NCBI RefSeq assembly: GCF_963877135.1
Contig: NZ_CAWNSW010000092.1
Coordinates: 1-64,000, forward strand
Direction: 5' to 3'
Length of the DNA stretch: 64,000 bases
Source of the DNA: Stenomitos frigidus_A
GTDB taxonomy: Bacteria > Cyanobacteriota > Cyanobacteriia > Leptolyngbyales > Leptolyngbyaceae
Made by a program: the position numbers and the translations under genes. Positions 8,181 through 18,114 of this stretch are shown one piece after another. Each line of letters opens with the position of its first letter. Positions within the stretch are counted from its first letter, which is position 1. The notes beneath the pieces are model-generated. The model ran no database searches, had not been told where the DNA came from, and worked only from the letters and a program-made list of their open reading frames with translations.

Positions 8181-10061
8181 CTAGAACGTGAAGGTCGTTC
8201 TCAGAGTACCGATGAAGATATCCTCAGTGGCGTTAGACTGACCATTGTTAATCACATAAATTACACCAGGTGTAATCGAGATGTTGTCACTCAGTTGATA
8301 GCGGTAAAACGCTTCAAAATGAATTGGTAGACCGTTTGAACCTTGACCAAACTTCTTTGCGTTGCCGAGGTAGGGTTCAACACCAGCGGTCAAACCTAGC
8401 AAGTTGCCTTTCTTGAGGAAGTCAGCAAACGCAACACCAACGCCATAGGTCCAGATTTCGCCTCTACCAACACCGTCGCCTGGTTTGTTCGCTTCGATGT
8501 ACGTACCAAACGCATTAATCGAAATGGTTTTACCCAGATTTAACGAACCCGAAAGACCATAAGCGTTCAGGCTGGTAGACGTAAACTGTCTAGCTTTGCC
8601 GCCTGCTGCGTTGACGAACGCGAAGTTACCCGCAGCCGTACCCACAACTGCACCGCCACTTCCAGTGTCAAAGATGGCACCACGAGCGTAAGCGTTGACG
8701 TAGGTTGCACCAATGGAGAAGAAATCTGTCTTGTAGGCAATCTGGGCAAGCGCAGAATAACTACCGTTAAACAAACCTGCCTTGTCAGCGGGGTTGTTCG
8801 CGCCAAAGAAAGCCTGAGGAGCGTTTAGCTGTCCGCCAGTTGCACTCAAACTAGAGTTGTTCGCCAGGTACCCAAGGCTAAGCTTGAAACTGTTTGTGAC
8901 ATCAAAGTTTAGACCAATACCCGAACCACCACCAATGTTGTAAATGGGGTTACGTTGAGCAAAGATGGTGAGAGGACCATTACCACCATCAAAGCCCTCT
9001 AAAAGACCTGCTTGAGTGGGGGCATAGTCATATTGCAAACCAGCGAAGGCTGGGATGTAAACGCTAATTTTCTCGCCCAGTGGGAAGTAATAAGCAACCC
9101 AGTCAGCAAAGACCGAATTTCCACCAGTGCTTCCAAACTGGAACGATTGAAGACCGATACCACCAACGGAATCTTGGAACCTAAAGGGAACAAAGTTACC
9201 AGCCGCAAGACGAGTAATCAGCAAGTCTTTACCAGTAAAGCTGGTGTTGAACGCTAAACGAACCCGGTCTTGGAAGACGGTTTCATTTCTAAATGGCTGT
9301 CCAAATTCATCAGTAATGGCAAAGATAACTTCACCTGCCAATTTGGTGGTGGTGGAGAATTGCTGCTTCTCTAAAGTCGCAGTGCGAGCTTCCAAGGAAT
9401 CAACACGTCCACGCAAGGTTGCCAGCTCAGCAGCAAACTCTTCTTGCAGCTTTTGCAGCACTGCCAGGTCTTCTTTCTTGACCAAATCAGCAGTACCAGC
9501 AGCGATCAGTTCGTTGACGCGATCAAGGCAAGCATTTAAACCAGCAGCAAATTCGTAGCGAGTGGTAGCGCGATTACCTCTGTAGGTTCTGTCAGGATAG
9601 CCAGCGATACAACCGTAGCGCTCGACCAACGATTGCAAGGCTTGAAACGCCCAGTCAGTTGGCTTAACGTCAGACAGTTGAGAGACAGATGTGACCTGGC
9701 TGGAATTTTGTGAGCGACCTTCACGGGTGTACCGATTGATCTGGCTCAAAGAACTATCGGCTGCTTCAGGTGCAGCTGGGGTTGCTTGCTCCGCTGGTGT
9801 AGAAGCGACTTGTACAGGCAGGCTCTTTTCCAGGCTGGCAGGACGAACGGCTGTCGTCGGTGCATTCGCTAACGCAGAAACTTCAGGAGAAGAAATCTGT
9901 GGAACAGCAGCCAGGGATAGAGGCTGTAAAGCTGATGCTTGAGGCTGAGCAACTTCGTTTGTTGCTTTAGCTTCGGCTGCAATTGCAGAGGCGGAAACCG
10001 TCAAAGCAGCAGCAAGAATTGCAGGGCTGACTAGCAGCGATTTCAAAAAAACGTTGGACAT
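8181..10061 (-). CDS. SLH-domain outer-membrane porin 3
   Basis: This 626-residue protein is the most divergent of the three tandem porins. It has a signal peptide (VFLKSLLVSPAILAAALTVSASAIAAE), a longer Ala/Pro-rich linker, and an SLH domain beginning VTSVSQLSDVKPTDWAF at about residue 122. A coiled coil is followed by an OprB-like barrel ending in GTLRTTFTF. A GAGGAG sequence about 14 nt before the ATG marks the start clearly, unlike the other two copies. The shared SLH and coiled-coil block shows common descent. Proteins of this family are abundant in cyanobacterial outer membranes and pass inorganic ions, with iron proposed for some. The substrate cannot be decided from sequence. Confidence 0.9.
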   Translation of the reverse strand: MSNVFLKSLLVSPAILAAALTVSASAIAAEAKATNEVAQPQASALQPLSLAAVPQISSPEVSALANAPTTAVRPASLEKSLPVQVASTPAEQATPAAPEAADSSLSQINRYTREGRSQNSSQVTSVSQLSDVKPTDWAFQALQSLVERYGCIAGYPDRTYRGNRATTRYEFAAGLNACLDRVNELIAAGTADLVKKEDLAVLQKLQEEFAAELATLRGRVDSLEARTATLEKQQFSTTTKLAGEVIFAITDEFGQPFRNETVFQDRVRLAFNTSFTGKDLLITRLAAGNFVPFRFQDSVGGIGLQSFQFGSTGGNSVFADWVAYYFPLGEKISVYIPAFAGLQYDYAPTQAGLLEGFDGGNGPLTIFAQRNPIYNIGGGSGIGLNFDVTNSFKLSLGYLANNSSLSATGGQLNAPQAFFGANNPADKAGLFNGSYSALAQIAYKTDFFSIGATYVNAYARGAIFDTGSGGAVVGTAAGNFAFVNAAGGKARQFTSTSLNAYGLSGSLNLGKTISINAFGTYIEANKPGDGVGRGEIWTYGVGVAFADFLKKGNLLGLTAGVEPYLGNAKKFGQGSNGLPIHFEAFYRYQLSDNISITPGVIYVINNGQSNATEDIFIGTLRTTFTF

Positions 10062-10397
10062 GGCTTTAATTTATTCTCCTCACACCGATATAGAACGACT
10101 GTTGGGGTCTTCTATCATTACACTCAGATCGTTGACAAGCTGACGCACTCAAGCGTAATCCAGATTAGTTGCTGACGCAAGCGTGTTTTTGTGTTTGTCA
10201 CTACACTTGTAGAACATCATATCGAATCTTGGGTTTCCTGTCTCTAGCTTGCGAATTTTTATGGCTTGAGCATCAAGCGACTCCAGTAAAGCACCTAGAA
10301 GACTGGGAGTAGGTCGTAGGAACTGACAGTGACTGATAACGATTGGATCAGCTAACTGCGTCAATTCTCAAGGTAAACCAGTCTTTGAGTTGCCAGC
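10062..10397. other. Intergenic region upstream of porin 3
   Basis: This region carries the leader and likely promoter of porin 3 (minus strand). A 71-codon minus frame at 10149-10364 has no recognisable domain and is probably chance. Nothing else is visible. Confidence 0.5.
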
Positions 10398-11822
10398 TTA
10401 TTTTTGTTGTGAGGTTTCCGTAGCAAGGGTTGGCCGATACTGGCTCCAGGGTTTTGCCGCTTCGATTTGGGCTGCCAGCGCAATGAGAGTAGCTTCGGCG
10501 GCTGGTTTACCAATCAACTGGACGCCGATCGGCAGACCGTGAGGATCGAAGCCCGCAGGAATCGTAATAACAGGTTGGCCAGTGGCGTTGAAAGGTGGAC
10601 AAGGAGCAACCCAACCGATAATTTTTTCTAACGTTTTGGCCGGTCGGAGATTAGCCCACTCTCCCACACGAATGGGGGAGTGCAGATAGGTTGGCAGCAC
10701 TAATACATCGACATCATCAAAGAAAGCCACAATGCGACGGGCAATGATTTGCATTTTACTGACCGCACGTAGGTATTTACCACTGGAGTGAAAGCGCGAT
10801 CGATTCAGCAACCAGCGATTCATCTTGCCCAGGAAAACGAACGGGATGCCAACTTCACTCAAAACAGACTGCCAAATGATGGTAAACGGCTCAATTAAAT
10901 CGCCAACGTCGGGACAACCTGGTTCCACTGTATGCCCCAGTGCCTGGAGTAGCTGCACCGTGTCTAAAACGGCTTGCTTGCAGCTAGAATCGGCTACCCC
11001 GATCGGTTCAATGGCAGTCGCAAAGGCAATGCGTAGATGACCGGGAGAGGTTTGAGCCGCTGAGAGAAAAGAAGCGGCGGGCTTCGGTAGCCAATAGGGA
11101 TCACCTGTCACATAGCCGGACATCACATCCAATAAAGCGGCCGCATCGGCAACGGTACGACCGATCGGCCCACTGGTTGCAATGCCACTCAGGCGATCCC
11201 CATAGGGTGCCTGGCTCACCCGTCCCCGTGCTGGCTTGATCCCAACCAGGCCGCAGCAGGACGCGGGGCCGCGAATGGAACCACCACCGTCTGAGCCGTG
11301 AGCGATCGCGCAGAGTCCTGCTGCCAGTGCTGCGGCAGCCCCGCCACTAGACCCACCCGGCGTATAAGCGGGATTCCAGGGGTTGCGGGCAGGGGGAAAG
11401 CCATTGGGTTCGGTGTAGGGCAGTGTACCGATCTCTGACGTGGCCGTCTTACCCAAAATAATGAAGCCCGCTTGCTTAATACGGGTGACAACACCATCAT
11501 CTTCGGTCGGGATGCGGTTTTTCAAAATTTTGACGCCATACGAACAGGGCAAGCCAGCCACCGCGTTCAGGTCTTTAATTGAGATGGGCACGCCAAAAAA
11601 GGGGGGCAAGTCATCAGTATTACTGCCGAGCGCCTCTGTTTTAGCTGTTGCGTCAGCGATCGCTTGTTCTGCTGCCACTGTAACGTAGCTGCCCAAGTGC
11701 CCATTCAGTTGTTCAATGCGCTGTAGGTAAAGCTCGACCAGTTCTAGCGGCGAGATTTCCCGCTGGCGCACTAACTGTGCTTGCTCCAAGGCCGGAGCGA
11801 ATGCTAGATCAGTCTGGTTCAT
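10398..11822 (-). CDS. Amidase signature family hydrolase
   Basis: The 474-residue length is normal for the amidase signature family. The Ser-cisSer-Lys triad is intact: K83 in SIKDL, S158 in GGSSGG and S182 in GSIRGP. The family includes GatA and amidases acting on nylon oligomers, fatty amides or indole acetamide. The divergence around the catalytic core and the isolated context, away from gatB or gatC, make a stand-alone amidase more likely than the GatCAB subunit. The gene ends a minus-strand run; its ATG lies 1 nt from the stop of the upstream glycosyltransferase, so the two are probably co-transcribed. The substrate is unknown. Confidence 0.88.
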   Translation of the reverse strand: MNQTDLAFAPALEQAQLVRQREISPLELVELYLQRIEQLNGHLGSYVTVAAEQAIADATAKTEALGSNTDDLPPFFGVPISIKDLNAVAGLPCSYGVKILKNRIPTEDDGVVTRIKQAGFIILGKTATSEIGTLPYTEPNGFPPARNPWNPAYTPGGSSGGAAAALAAGLCAIAHGSDGGGSIRGPASCCGLVGIKPARGRVSQAPYGDRLSGIATSGPIGRTVADAAALLDVMSGYVTGDPYWLPKPAASFLSAAQTSPGHLRIAFATAIEPIGVADSSCKQAVLDTVQLLQALGHTVEPGCPDVGDLIEPFTIIWQSVLSEVGIPFVFLGKMNRWLLNRSRFHSSGKYLRAVSKMQIIARRIVAFFDDVDVLVLPTYLHSPIRVGEWANLRPAKTLEKIIGWVAPCPPFNATGQPVITIPAGFDPHGLPIGVQLIGKPAAEATLIALAAQIEAAKPWSQYRPTLATETSQQK

Positions 11823-11823
11823 G

Positions 11824-12975
11824 TTACGAAACCTGCCGCAATGGTGCAGGCTGATGTCTCAGAACCTCCTCGTAGAGGCTCTCCAGATGTGTAATATTGT
11901 CGGTCAACGTGTAACGCTCCTTGACGCGTTGTCGGGCGTTTTGTCCGAGCAGCGTTGTCCAACCCGTATGTTCGCACAGTTGGGGCAGCAAGGTCTTGAG
12001 CTGAGTCGCTACACTCTGCGTCTTTAAAATGACGCCCGCTTCATCCTCCAGGACTTCGCCATCGGCGCCAGCATCCGTCGCAATGCAGGCTAGCCCACAG
12101 GCCATCGCTTCGAGGAGAGAGAGAGACAACCCTTCTACCAACGATGGCAGCACAAAAACATCGGAACCCCGCAAGATGTTGATGCGTTGCGCCTCATCAG
12201 CGATAAAACCTAGCCAGACGATGCCATGTTCAGGCCCATAGAATGGCATCAAAGAGGCTGCTAAAGAGCCGTGGTTGCCAACAATGACCAGCTTAGTACG
12301 ATCGTCCAGACGACAATGCTTCCATGCTTTGAGCAGCGATTCAATGTTTTTCTCTGGCGCAATGCGTCCCTGGTAAACAAAGATACGATCGGCATCTAGC
12401 TCTGCCTTTAGGCTAGAAGGACCAGGGGAATATTTTTGAACATCGACGCCATTAGGAATCACTGCCAGCTTAGATGCTGGTACACCAAGGCGGATAAGCA
12501 GCTCTTCCTGAATGTGGGAGAAAATGATGACGCGATCGTACTTTGCCAGGAACGGAGCGTATAGCTGATACATCAGGTGTTGTGTGCCCGAGGTCAGATT
12601 ACGCGGCTTGCGATCGAACGGGGGATGAAACGTCGCCACAAGCGGTATGCCTAGATCAAGACAGATTTCTGGTAACAAAAAATCTAGCGGTGACAGCGTC
12701 AGCGAAGCGTGCACTACATCAGGGTTTAGCTTATAAAGCGCCTGCGCCAGAATTTTGCTCGATTTGAAGGTTGGAATGGTGTAGATTTGCGATTTGTAGA
12801 GAAACGGAATCGAAATCTCCTGGAAGTCAGGCCAGTTATCGGGGGGCGGCTCTGCCTGAGCAAAATGAAAAAAGCTGACCTGATGACCTCGATCCAGCAG
12901 TGCATTGGTCACTTCTCGACCATAAGTGACGTTGCCGCAGAAAGGCGACTTTTTTCCGAGCCAGGCGATATGCAT
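11824..12975 (-). CDS. Glycosyltransferase family 4 protein
   Basis: The protein has 383 residues with a GT-B fold: an N-terminal acceptor lobe starting MHIAWLGKKSPF with a Gly-rich GNVTYGREV loop, and a C-terminal nucleotide-sugar lobe. The donor-side motif is the EX7E element in EGLSLSLLEAMACG, followed by a D-A-G-A-D-G-E loop. It is cytosolic or peripheral and retaining by family rule. The acceptor (exopolysaccharide, glycolipid or lipid) cannot be told. It lies directly upstream of the amidase gene, with no visible polysaccharide cluster around it. Confidence 0.88.
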   Translation of the reverse strand: MHIAWLGKKSPFCGNVTYGREVTNALLDRGHQVSFFHFAQAEPPPDNWPDFQEISIPFLYKSQIYTIPTFKSSKILAQALYKLNPDVVHASLTLSPLDFLLPEICLDLGIPLVATFHPPFDRKPRNLTSGTQHLMYQLYAPFLAKYDRVIIFSHIQEELLIRLGVPASKLAVIPNGVDVQKYSPGPSSLKAELDADRIFVYQGRIAPEKNIESLLKAWKHCRLDDRTKLVIVGNHGSLAASLMPFYGPEHGIVWLGFIADEAQRINILRGSDVFVLPSLVEGLSLSLLEAMACGLACIATDAGADGEVLEDEAGVILKTQSVATQLKTLLPQLCEHTGWTTLLGQNARQRVKERYTLTDNITHLESLYEEVLRHQPAPLRQVS

Positions 12976-13072
12976 TCAGGGTCTCAAACGAAAGGGAAGG
13001 GGTAGGGTGATTAACGGTCAGTCGTTAGGGAGCCACTGGCATCAGTCCACCAAACCGCAACCGTACAGCCTA

Positions 13073-14809
13073 CTAACGCTGGTTTAAACCTGTACGGGAA
13101 ATATACCAGGTTAAGACCCCTCCTGCGACGACCAAAACCGCAAGACTAAGAAAAACGATGCGCAAGCCAAAGAACGTCTCGGCGACACCCGCCAGCGCCA
13201 GAGGCAAACTGAGCGCAATATTGATCGCATTATTTTGTAGCCCAAACACCTTACCTCGCATCGCTTCCGGCGTTTCTTCTTGAATGGCGGTTTGCATGGG
13301 TACACCCACGATCGCCGCAAAACCACCAAGCGCCGCAATGAGCAGTAGTGTTGGCACTAGCCGCGTCACCGAGAGGGAAATTCCAACCAGGGAAGCTGCC
13401 ATACCCAGGGAACCAAACAGGCTAAGTTGCGCATGTTGAAACCGTTGCCCAAACTGCCCAATCAGCGTTGCCCCGATCGCCATGCCGACCCCACCCATCG
13501 CCAGCAAAAAGCCGAACTGAGAGGATTTAATCTCTGGCGTCACCTCTGCCAGTCGTACCGAAAGTACAGCCAGCGCCGCGAAGACCGAGAAGAGAATGAC
13601 CAGTTGAATCAGGGCACTTCGCACCCGACCCTGCTCTGCCAGAAACCGTAAGCCGTCGCGGATGTCTTGCCAAACATGCGGCGTTTCAACGGTAGACTCT
13701 ACGCCTTCAGCATTGACGGCTGCTACCGTACGGCTTTTTTCACCCGTTTTGAGCAACAGCAGAATGATTCCCGCGATCGTATAACCACTGGCAACAACCA
13801 ATTCTTTACCCAACCCGATCGCCGTCAAACCGAACTGACTGATCAAGGTGTCTGCCAGAGCGAGTAGCGGTTCACCCACCGCGAACCCAATAATCACCGA
13901 TGCCATCATGGTGGTGGTGTAAAGAGAATTCGCAGAGAGCAGATGTCGCCGTTCAACCACTAGCGGTAAGGTGGATTGTTCTGCTGGCGCAAAAAACTGG
14001 GTCAGCGTCGAAACGAAAAAGGTGATGCCAAGAAGCACACAGAACCCGACTGGCAAGCCTGCCAGTGGTGACCAACCCTTGGACAACCAGAGCAACGGTG
14101 GCAGCGCAAAAACCAGCCCGCCGCGCAAGAGATTGGTCAGTACAAGCACTGTTTTTTTAGACCAGCGGTCAACAAACACACCCGCGATCGAGCCAAACAA
14201 CACGGCTGGAATCGTAAAGGCAATCATGATGGATGACACCCAGCCGCTGATGGACTGGTCACCGCTCTGGAAACGGCTGGCAATGAGTGCAATCATCAGC
14301 ACCAGATAAACCTTGTCTGCCAGTTGCGAAAAAACCTGACCGCTCCACAAGGTTAAAAAATTGCGATTCTTCAGAACCGGAAAGAAACCCCGCTCTGGTT
14401 CAGGCTCCTGACCATTAGCCTGACCGTTGGTTTGAGCAAGATTGACTGCTTTTGATTCATCTATGGTCATGACGACCGGACTCTGACCATGCCCATTTTG
14501 ATGTAGTGACTCTAAAGCTGATGATGGTAAGGCTTTAGCATCTGGCTGGTCAGACACACCTTGCTCCACTGCGGGCATTGGTGAGGGAGCCGCCTCACTA
14601 TTAAAAATATCCTCTGCCAATCTCGGTCGATAAGCATCCTGGCTGTTCGTTGGTTCCATCGAAGCGTCTGACGGAGGGAACCCCCGCTTTGTTTTCAAGG
14701 CGTCAGCTTCTACCTTACGCGACTTGTCGTTGATATTTTCACCTGTGTTGGTCGGATTCAAAGACAACATCACCGTTGCTTCCAGGTCAGAGTTGGACAA
14801 TCGCATCAT
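13073..14809 (-). CDS. MFS transporter with long disordered N terminus
   Basis: The protein has 578 residues. The first about 140 residues are polar and low in complexity (many N, Q, S, P, E), followed by a 12-helix major facilitator domain from about 148 to the end. The segment FVDRWSKKTVLVLTNLLRGG is the loop 2-3 MFS motif. It resembles the drug-efflux or enterobactin-exporter-like MFS branch (MFS_3/MFS_1), but the substrate is unknown. Two ATGs at 14809 and 14806 start the frame; another at 14770 follows a GGAAG and is possible. It lies 33 nt after recO, so it is probably in an operon with recO and deoC. Confidence 0.85.
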   Translation of the reverse strand: MMRLSNSDLEATVMLSLNPTNTGENINDKSRKVEADALKTKRGFPPSDASMEPTNSQDAYRPRLAEDIFNSEAAPSPMPAVEQGVSDQPDAKALPSSALESLHQNGHGQSPVVMTIDESKAVNLAQTNGQANGQEPEPERGFFPVLKNRNFLTLWSGQVFSQLADKVYLVLMIALIASRFQSGDQSISGWVSSIMIAFTIPAVLFGSIAGVFVDRWSKKTVLVLTNLLRGGLVFALPPLLWLSKGWSPLAGLPVGFCVLLGITFFVSTLTQFFAPAEQSTLPLVVERRHLLSANSLYTTTMMASVIIGFAVGEPLLALADTLISQFGLTAIGLGKELVVASGYTIAGIILLLLKTGEKSRTVAAVNAEGVESTVETPHVWQDIRDGLRFLAEQGRVRSALIQLVILFSVFAALAVLSVRLAEVTPEIKSSQFGFLLAMGGVGMAIGATLIGQFGQRFQHAQLSLFGSLGMAASLVGISLSVTRLVPTLLLIAALGGFAAIVGVPMQTAIQEETPEAMRGKVFGLQNNAINIALSLPLALAGVAETFFGLRIVFLSLAVLVVAGGVLTWYISRTGLNQR

Positions 14810-14842
14810 AGCTTGAAGAGGTGTTTGAAGAGCTTGAAGACA

Positions 14843-15811
14843 TTAGGCCGATTCGGGAGTCGCAAAGCAGGCATCAATGAGACTAGCAGAGCGGATTGGG
14901 CGATCGAGGTAATACTGAGCATACGATCGCAGCGCCTGTTCAACCGATTGCCACAGGCGATCAAGCGTGCGCTGAGAACACTCGCCTGGCTGGATGCGGG
15001 CCAGCAAGGCCTCTGGTTCAGGCAATTCTGCGTCAGCAAGGTATTGCAAAAGCATCAGTTCAGGAGCAGACAGCCGCCGATGCAACCCTGCACTTGAGCT
15101 GCTTGAAAACGCAGATGCGTTGGCTTGCCTCTCATCTTCTATAGTCATTGTGGCGTCTCCCGCCTGTACTGGAGGCAGTGCTGCTGCTGAGGCTTCCGAA
15201 ACTCGATGCCGACGCAACGGTCGTTTTTCAGCAAGCAACCGCTCCAGCGTTGCCGGAGTAACAGTTCCGCCCGCTGGAATACTAAAGCCGACGCGCCAAT
15301 TGCGATCGGTCAAATCGGGGGGCAACAGCTGGCGCGTCACGCAGCAAAGATGCACTTGGGGTGCGACCCCTGCCAATACCAGCAGTTGAAAAACCGCGTG
15401 GGTTAAATGAGCCAGCACTTGTGAAGTCGGCGATCGCTCCAGTCGTGCTAGATGTTCGTTAAGCAAGCAAAACAGTTCTTCCTGCGGTTGTTCGCTCAAG
15501 GCTTGATGAAGGCACAGTTCTGCAAGATACTGGCTCGCAATCAGCTTCTTTAAATCCTGCCCCAACCGTGGATAAGACTCTAGCGTTTCTGCCTGTGTAA
15601 TTTTGTCGAGCGATCGTCCTTTGGCAATCAGCAGCTCATTCACCACAAACAGTTCGCTGCGTCCACCCAGTCGTGAGTTGTGCTTCCGCGACCCCATGGC
15701 GATCGCCCGTACCAAGCCAAATTCGCGCGTCAAAATGGTTAGCAGCCGATCAGACTCACCCATGGGCATGCTTTTGAGATTGATTCCAGTAGCTTTGTAA
15801 GTGCGGCTCAT
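14843..15811 (-). CDS. recO: DNA repair protein RecO
   Basis: RecO anneals ssDNA and works with RecR and RecF to load RecA on gaps. The protein has 322 residues from the ATG at 15811 (MSRTYKATGINLKSMPMGESDRLLTI, the usual cyanobacterial start). The frame extends 22 codons upstream through a repeat-rich spacer, which I exclude. The N-terminal OB fold covers about 1-80 and a helical C-terminal domain follows. A Ser/Ala-rich segment at about 220-255 is an insertion relative to short bacterial RecO. The gene lies between deoC and the MFS gene. Confidence 0.92.
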   Translation of the reverse strand: MSRTYKATGINLKSMPMGESDRLLTILTREFGLVRAIAMGSRKHNSRLGGRSELFVVNELLIAKGRSLDKITQAETLESYPRLGQDLKKLIASQYLAELCLHQALSEQPQEELFCLLNEHLARLERSPTSQVLAHLTHAVFQLLVLAGVAPQVHLCCVTRQLLPPDLTDRNWRVGFSIPAGGTVTPATLERLLAEKRPLRRHRVSEASAAALPPVQAGDATMTIEDERQANASAFSSSSSAGLHRRLSAPELMLLQYLADAELPEPEALLARIQPGECSQRTLDRLWQSVEQALRSYAQYYLDRPIRSASLIDACFATPESA

Positions 15812-15897
15812 GAAAAAGAAGTGAGGGAATGGGGAGGCAGAGAATGAGGGGAAGAGTTTTAAGTTGATGTTGGCCACTGACTGCTGACGCCTGCTGT

Positions 15898-16578
15898 CTA
15901 ACGTATTGCGAGACCTTCTCGCTCTCGGATCAACTCGGGGCCACGAGATGTTCCCAACCGAGTAGCTCCAGCCATAATCAACTCTAACGCTTGCTCCACC
16001 GTGCGGATGCCTCCAGAAGCCTTAATACCCACTCTGTCTTTGGTTACTTCTTTCAGTAAGCGGACATCGGCAACCGTCGCGCCTCCATACAAGCCTGTAC
16101 TTGTCTTCAAGAACGCAGCACCTGCCTCCATGCACACTTCAGCCGCTTGCCGCTTTTCGCCATCAGTCAGCAAAGCGGTTTCTAAAATGGCTTTGATGGT
16201 CTGGCCCGTCGCATCATAGATTTCAGCGATTTCGCGATGCACCGCATCCATTTGCCCCGCTTTCAACCAGCCAAGGTTAATCACAACATCTAATTCTGTT
16301 GCGCCATGCTCGACTGCCTCTTGGGCTTCATAGAGTTTTACAGCTGAGGTGGTAGCACCATAAGGGAAGCCAATCACAGTACAGACCTTAGGTTTCTTAC
16401 CATGCAGCGCAGCGGCAGCTTGCCGTACGTAGGTTGGATGGATGCAAACAGCCGCAAAGTTAAATTGGTCTGCATCCGCGCACCATTGCTCGACCTGCTC
16501 TAGCGTAGCCGTTGGGCTTAGCAACGCATGATCAATAAAGGGAGCAAGATCAATGTCTGAACTCGATCGCTTTGCCAT
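15898..16578 (-). CDS. deoC: Deoxyribose-phosphate aldolase
   Basis: This enzyme cleaves 2-deoxyribose 5-phosphate to acetaldehyde and glyceraldehyde 3-phosphate in deoxynucleoside catabolism. The protein has 226 residues with a TIM barrel. The Schiff-base lysine is K158 in FLKTSTG, the second catalytic lysine is K186 in GIKASGG, and the aspartate is D97 in ELDVVIN. It is the first gene of a minus-strand run with recO and the MFS transporter. The 86-nt gap to recO is filled with simple purine-rich repeat, so co-transcription is plausible. Confidence 0.95.
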   Translation of the reverse strand: MAKRSSSDIDLAPFIDHALLSPTATLEQVEQWCADADQFNFAAVCIHPTYVRQAAAALHGKKPKVCTVIGFPYGATTSAVKLYEAQEAVEHGATELDVVINLGWLKAGQMDAVHREIAEIYDATGQTIKAILETALLTDGEKRQAAEVCMEAGAAFLKTSTGLYGGATVADVRLLKEVTKDRVGIKASGGIRTVEQALELIMAGATRLGTSRGPELIREREGLAIR

Positions 16579-16613
16579 AAGAACCTCTCGAAACGCGTTA
16601 ATGATTTTGCAGT

Positions 16614-17039
16614 TTATTTGATTGTCAGCAAGCTCAAACCAAAAAGTGTCGTAATGCTCAATGAGCCAGTGAGAAACATCAGCGATCGCCCAATAGGCAC
16701 ATTCAGGATGTAAAAAACAGGGTAGAGCAGTCGAGCAATGACGTAGGCGATCGCAGCCCAGCCTGCCAGCGCTGATTGTTGCCCAGTGATATACGCCATT
16801 AGCGCCGCAGCGGCAAACAGCACAAAGGACTCAAAGGCATTTGCATGTGCCCACGTAGCTCTCTGAGCATAGGCAGGCAGCTTGTCAAAGAGCGATCGCG
16901 GCGCTGCCATGTCATACCCAGCCTTGAGGCGACCATAGCCGACCACCAGAAACGGTAGATAAACTAGTGCGGCCGCCGCCGCAATGGCATACAGCAGGAG
17001 GGTTTGGGAAGGAATTGGTAAAAGTGGCAATGAGATCAT
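16614..17039 (-). CDS. MAPEG-family membrane protein
   Basis: The protein has about 141 residues from the ATG at 17039 and four transmembrane helices. The MAPEG family (membrane-associated eicosanoid/glutathione metabolism) is supported by RATWAHANAFESFVLFAAA after helix 1 and by ARLLYPVFYILNVPIGRSL later. Relatives in bacteria are microsomal-glutathione-transferase-like, but most cyanobacterial members are uncharacterised. The frame is open from 17072, 11 codons upstream; the inner ATG fits the hydrophobic start better. It is 35 nt upstream of deoC on the same strand. Confidence 0.82.
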   Translation of the reverse strand: MISLPLLPIPSQTLLLYAIAAAAALVYLPFLVVGYGRLKAGYDMAAPRSLFDKLPAYAQRATWAHANAFESFVLFAAAALMAYITGQQSALAGWAAIAYVIARLLYPVFYILNVPIGRSLMFLTGSLSITTLFGLSLLTIK

Positions 17040-17252
17040 ACGCGGCTCGTAATGATTGCTGCGCCAGTTCAAGGTGCTTGTTCAACGGATGGATCATTCC
17101 AGACGCGATCGCATCACACGTGGCAATCTCCATTATCGCGTTACCCGCACGCAGAAGAACCTAAATCCAGCCTGACTCTTTGAGATTAATGTTGCTTGTT
17201 GAACGCTTTGAGTAAAATCTAGAGAGATGGTGGTTCATGACCTGGGAATGGT

Positions 17253-18005
17253 ATGGAAAGGCAGCAACATCAGCACAGGGCAAAGCAGCCGCGACCATCG
17301 CTATCAACGCGATCGCGCCAGCCGGTACAAACCTCAAAAGCCGCATTCAGCCTCAGTTGGTCTGGGTGGGCTCTAGCGTTAGTGATATTAGGCAGCGTAT
17401 GGGTTGTTGTGGTTATCATCGCCGTCACAGCTGTCAGTGGTTTGCTGAGTCCGAATGCATCTAGTCCCAATGCATCTAATGGCAATCAAGTCTCAGGGGC
17501 CGCAACGATTCGGGAGACCACTCAAACAGCGACAAACAGTCATGCTCGTATTCCACTGTGGCTCTTCGGGGCGATCGCACTCAGCTGTGCAGCAGGTTCG
17601 CTGCTTGTCTCCAAGCAAGCCAATCGTCCGCCGCGTCCTCGCAAGAGCATCAAGATCAAGCCGTTAACGTCTTATCCTGTAACGACAGCAATACAACCAA
17701 CGATAGCCATACAGCCACCATCGCCTTCCACATCGCGACCCCAGCCACAGCCTGGAGTAGTACCATCGTTTGTACTGAATCCACGGCAGGTACAACATCC
17801 TGCTAAGACTGCTAGGCCGTCTATAGCTCCTCCTACTCTTATGCAATTGGCGCATCAAGAGTTTCAGTCGGCTACTGGGCAAGCGACTGATGTGCCAGTC
17901 ACCGTCGTCCCCTCTGAAGACAAGCATCCCCTCGATTGGGGCGAAGCCAGCCTGGCAGATCAGCTGGATATCCGTAAGCGGCGATCGATTTCGTCGTTGC
18001 TCTAA
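17253..18005 (+). CDS. Proline-rich protein with two transmembrane helices
   Basis: I do not recognise a family. The 250-residue protein has a basic N terminus (1-32), transmembrane helix 1 at about 37-62, a short Ser/Asn loop, and transmembrane helix 2 at about 100-118. A basic stretch (RPPRPRKSIKIK) is followed by a long Pro/Gln/Thr-rich region (about 140-195). The C-terminal tail ends DIRKRRSISSLL. It converges on the CHAT-TPR gene with 109 nt between stops. The positive-inside pattern puts both termini in the cytosol. An earlier ATG in the same area exists only in another frame. Confidence 0.6.
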   Translation: MERQQHQHRAKQPRPSLSTRSRQPVQTSKAAFSLSWSGWALALVILGSVWVVVVIIAVTAVSGLLSPNASSPNASNGNQVSGAATIRETTQTATNSHARIPLWLFGAIALSCAAGSLLVSKQANRPPRPRKSIKIKPLTSYPVTTAIQPTIAIQPPSPSTSRPQPQPGVVPSFVLNPRQVQHPAKTARPSIAPPTLMQLAHQEFQSATGQATDVPVTVVPSEDKHPLDWGEASLADQLDIRKRRSISSLL

Positions 18006-18114
18006 TCTTTTTTGGCTTTTAGGAATTTGCAGACTAGTAGTCTCACAGCTTAGGGACTATTGCAGTGCAATGCCCCTACCAGAATTCGTGATTGACGAGT
18101 GCTGTAACCACCCC

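Noticed and set aside
10149..10364. 71-codon minus-strand frame upstream of porin 3
   Set aside because: No domain or conserved pattern; lies in a likely leader region.
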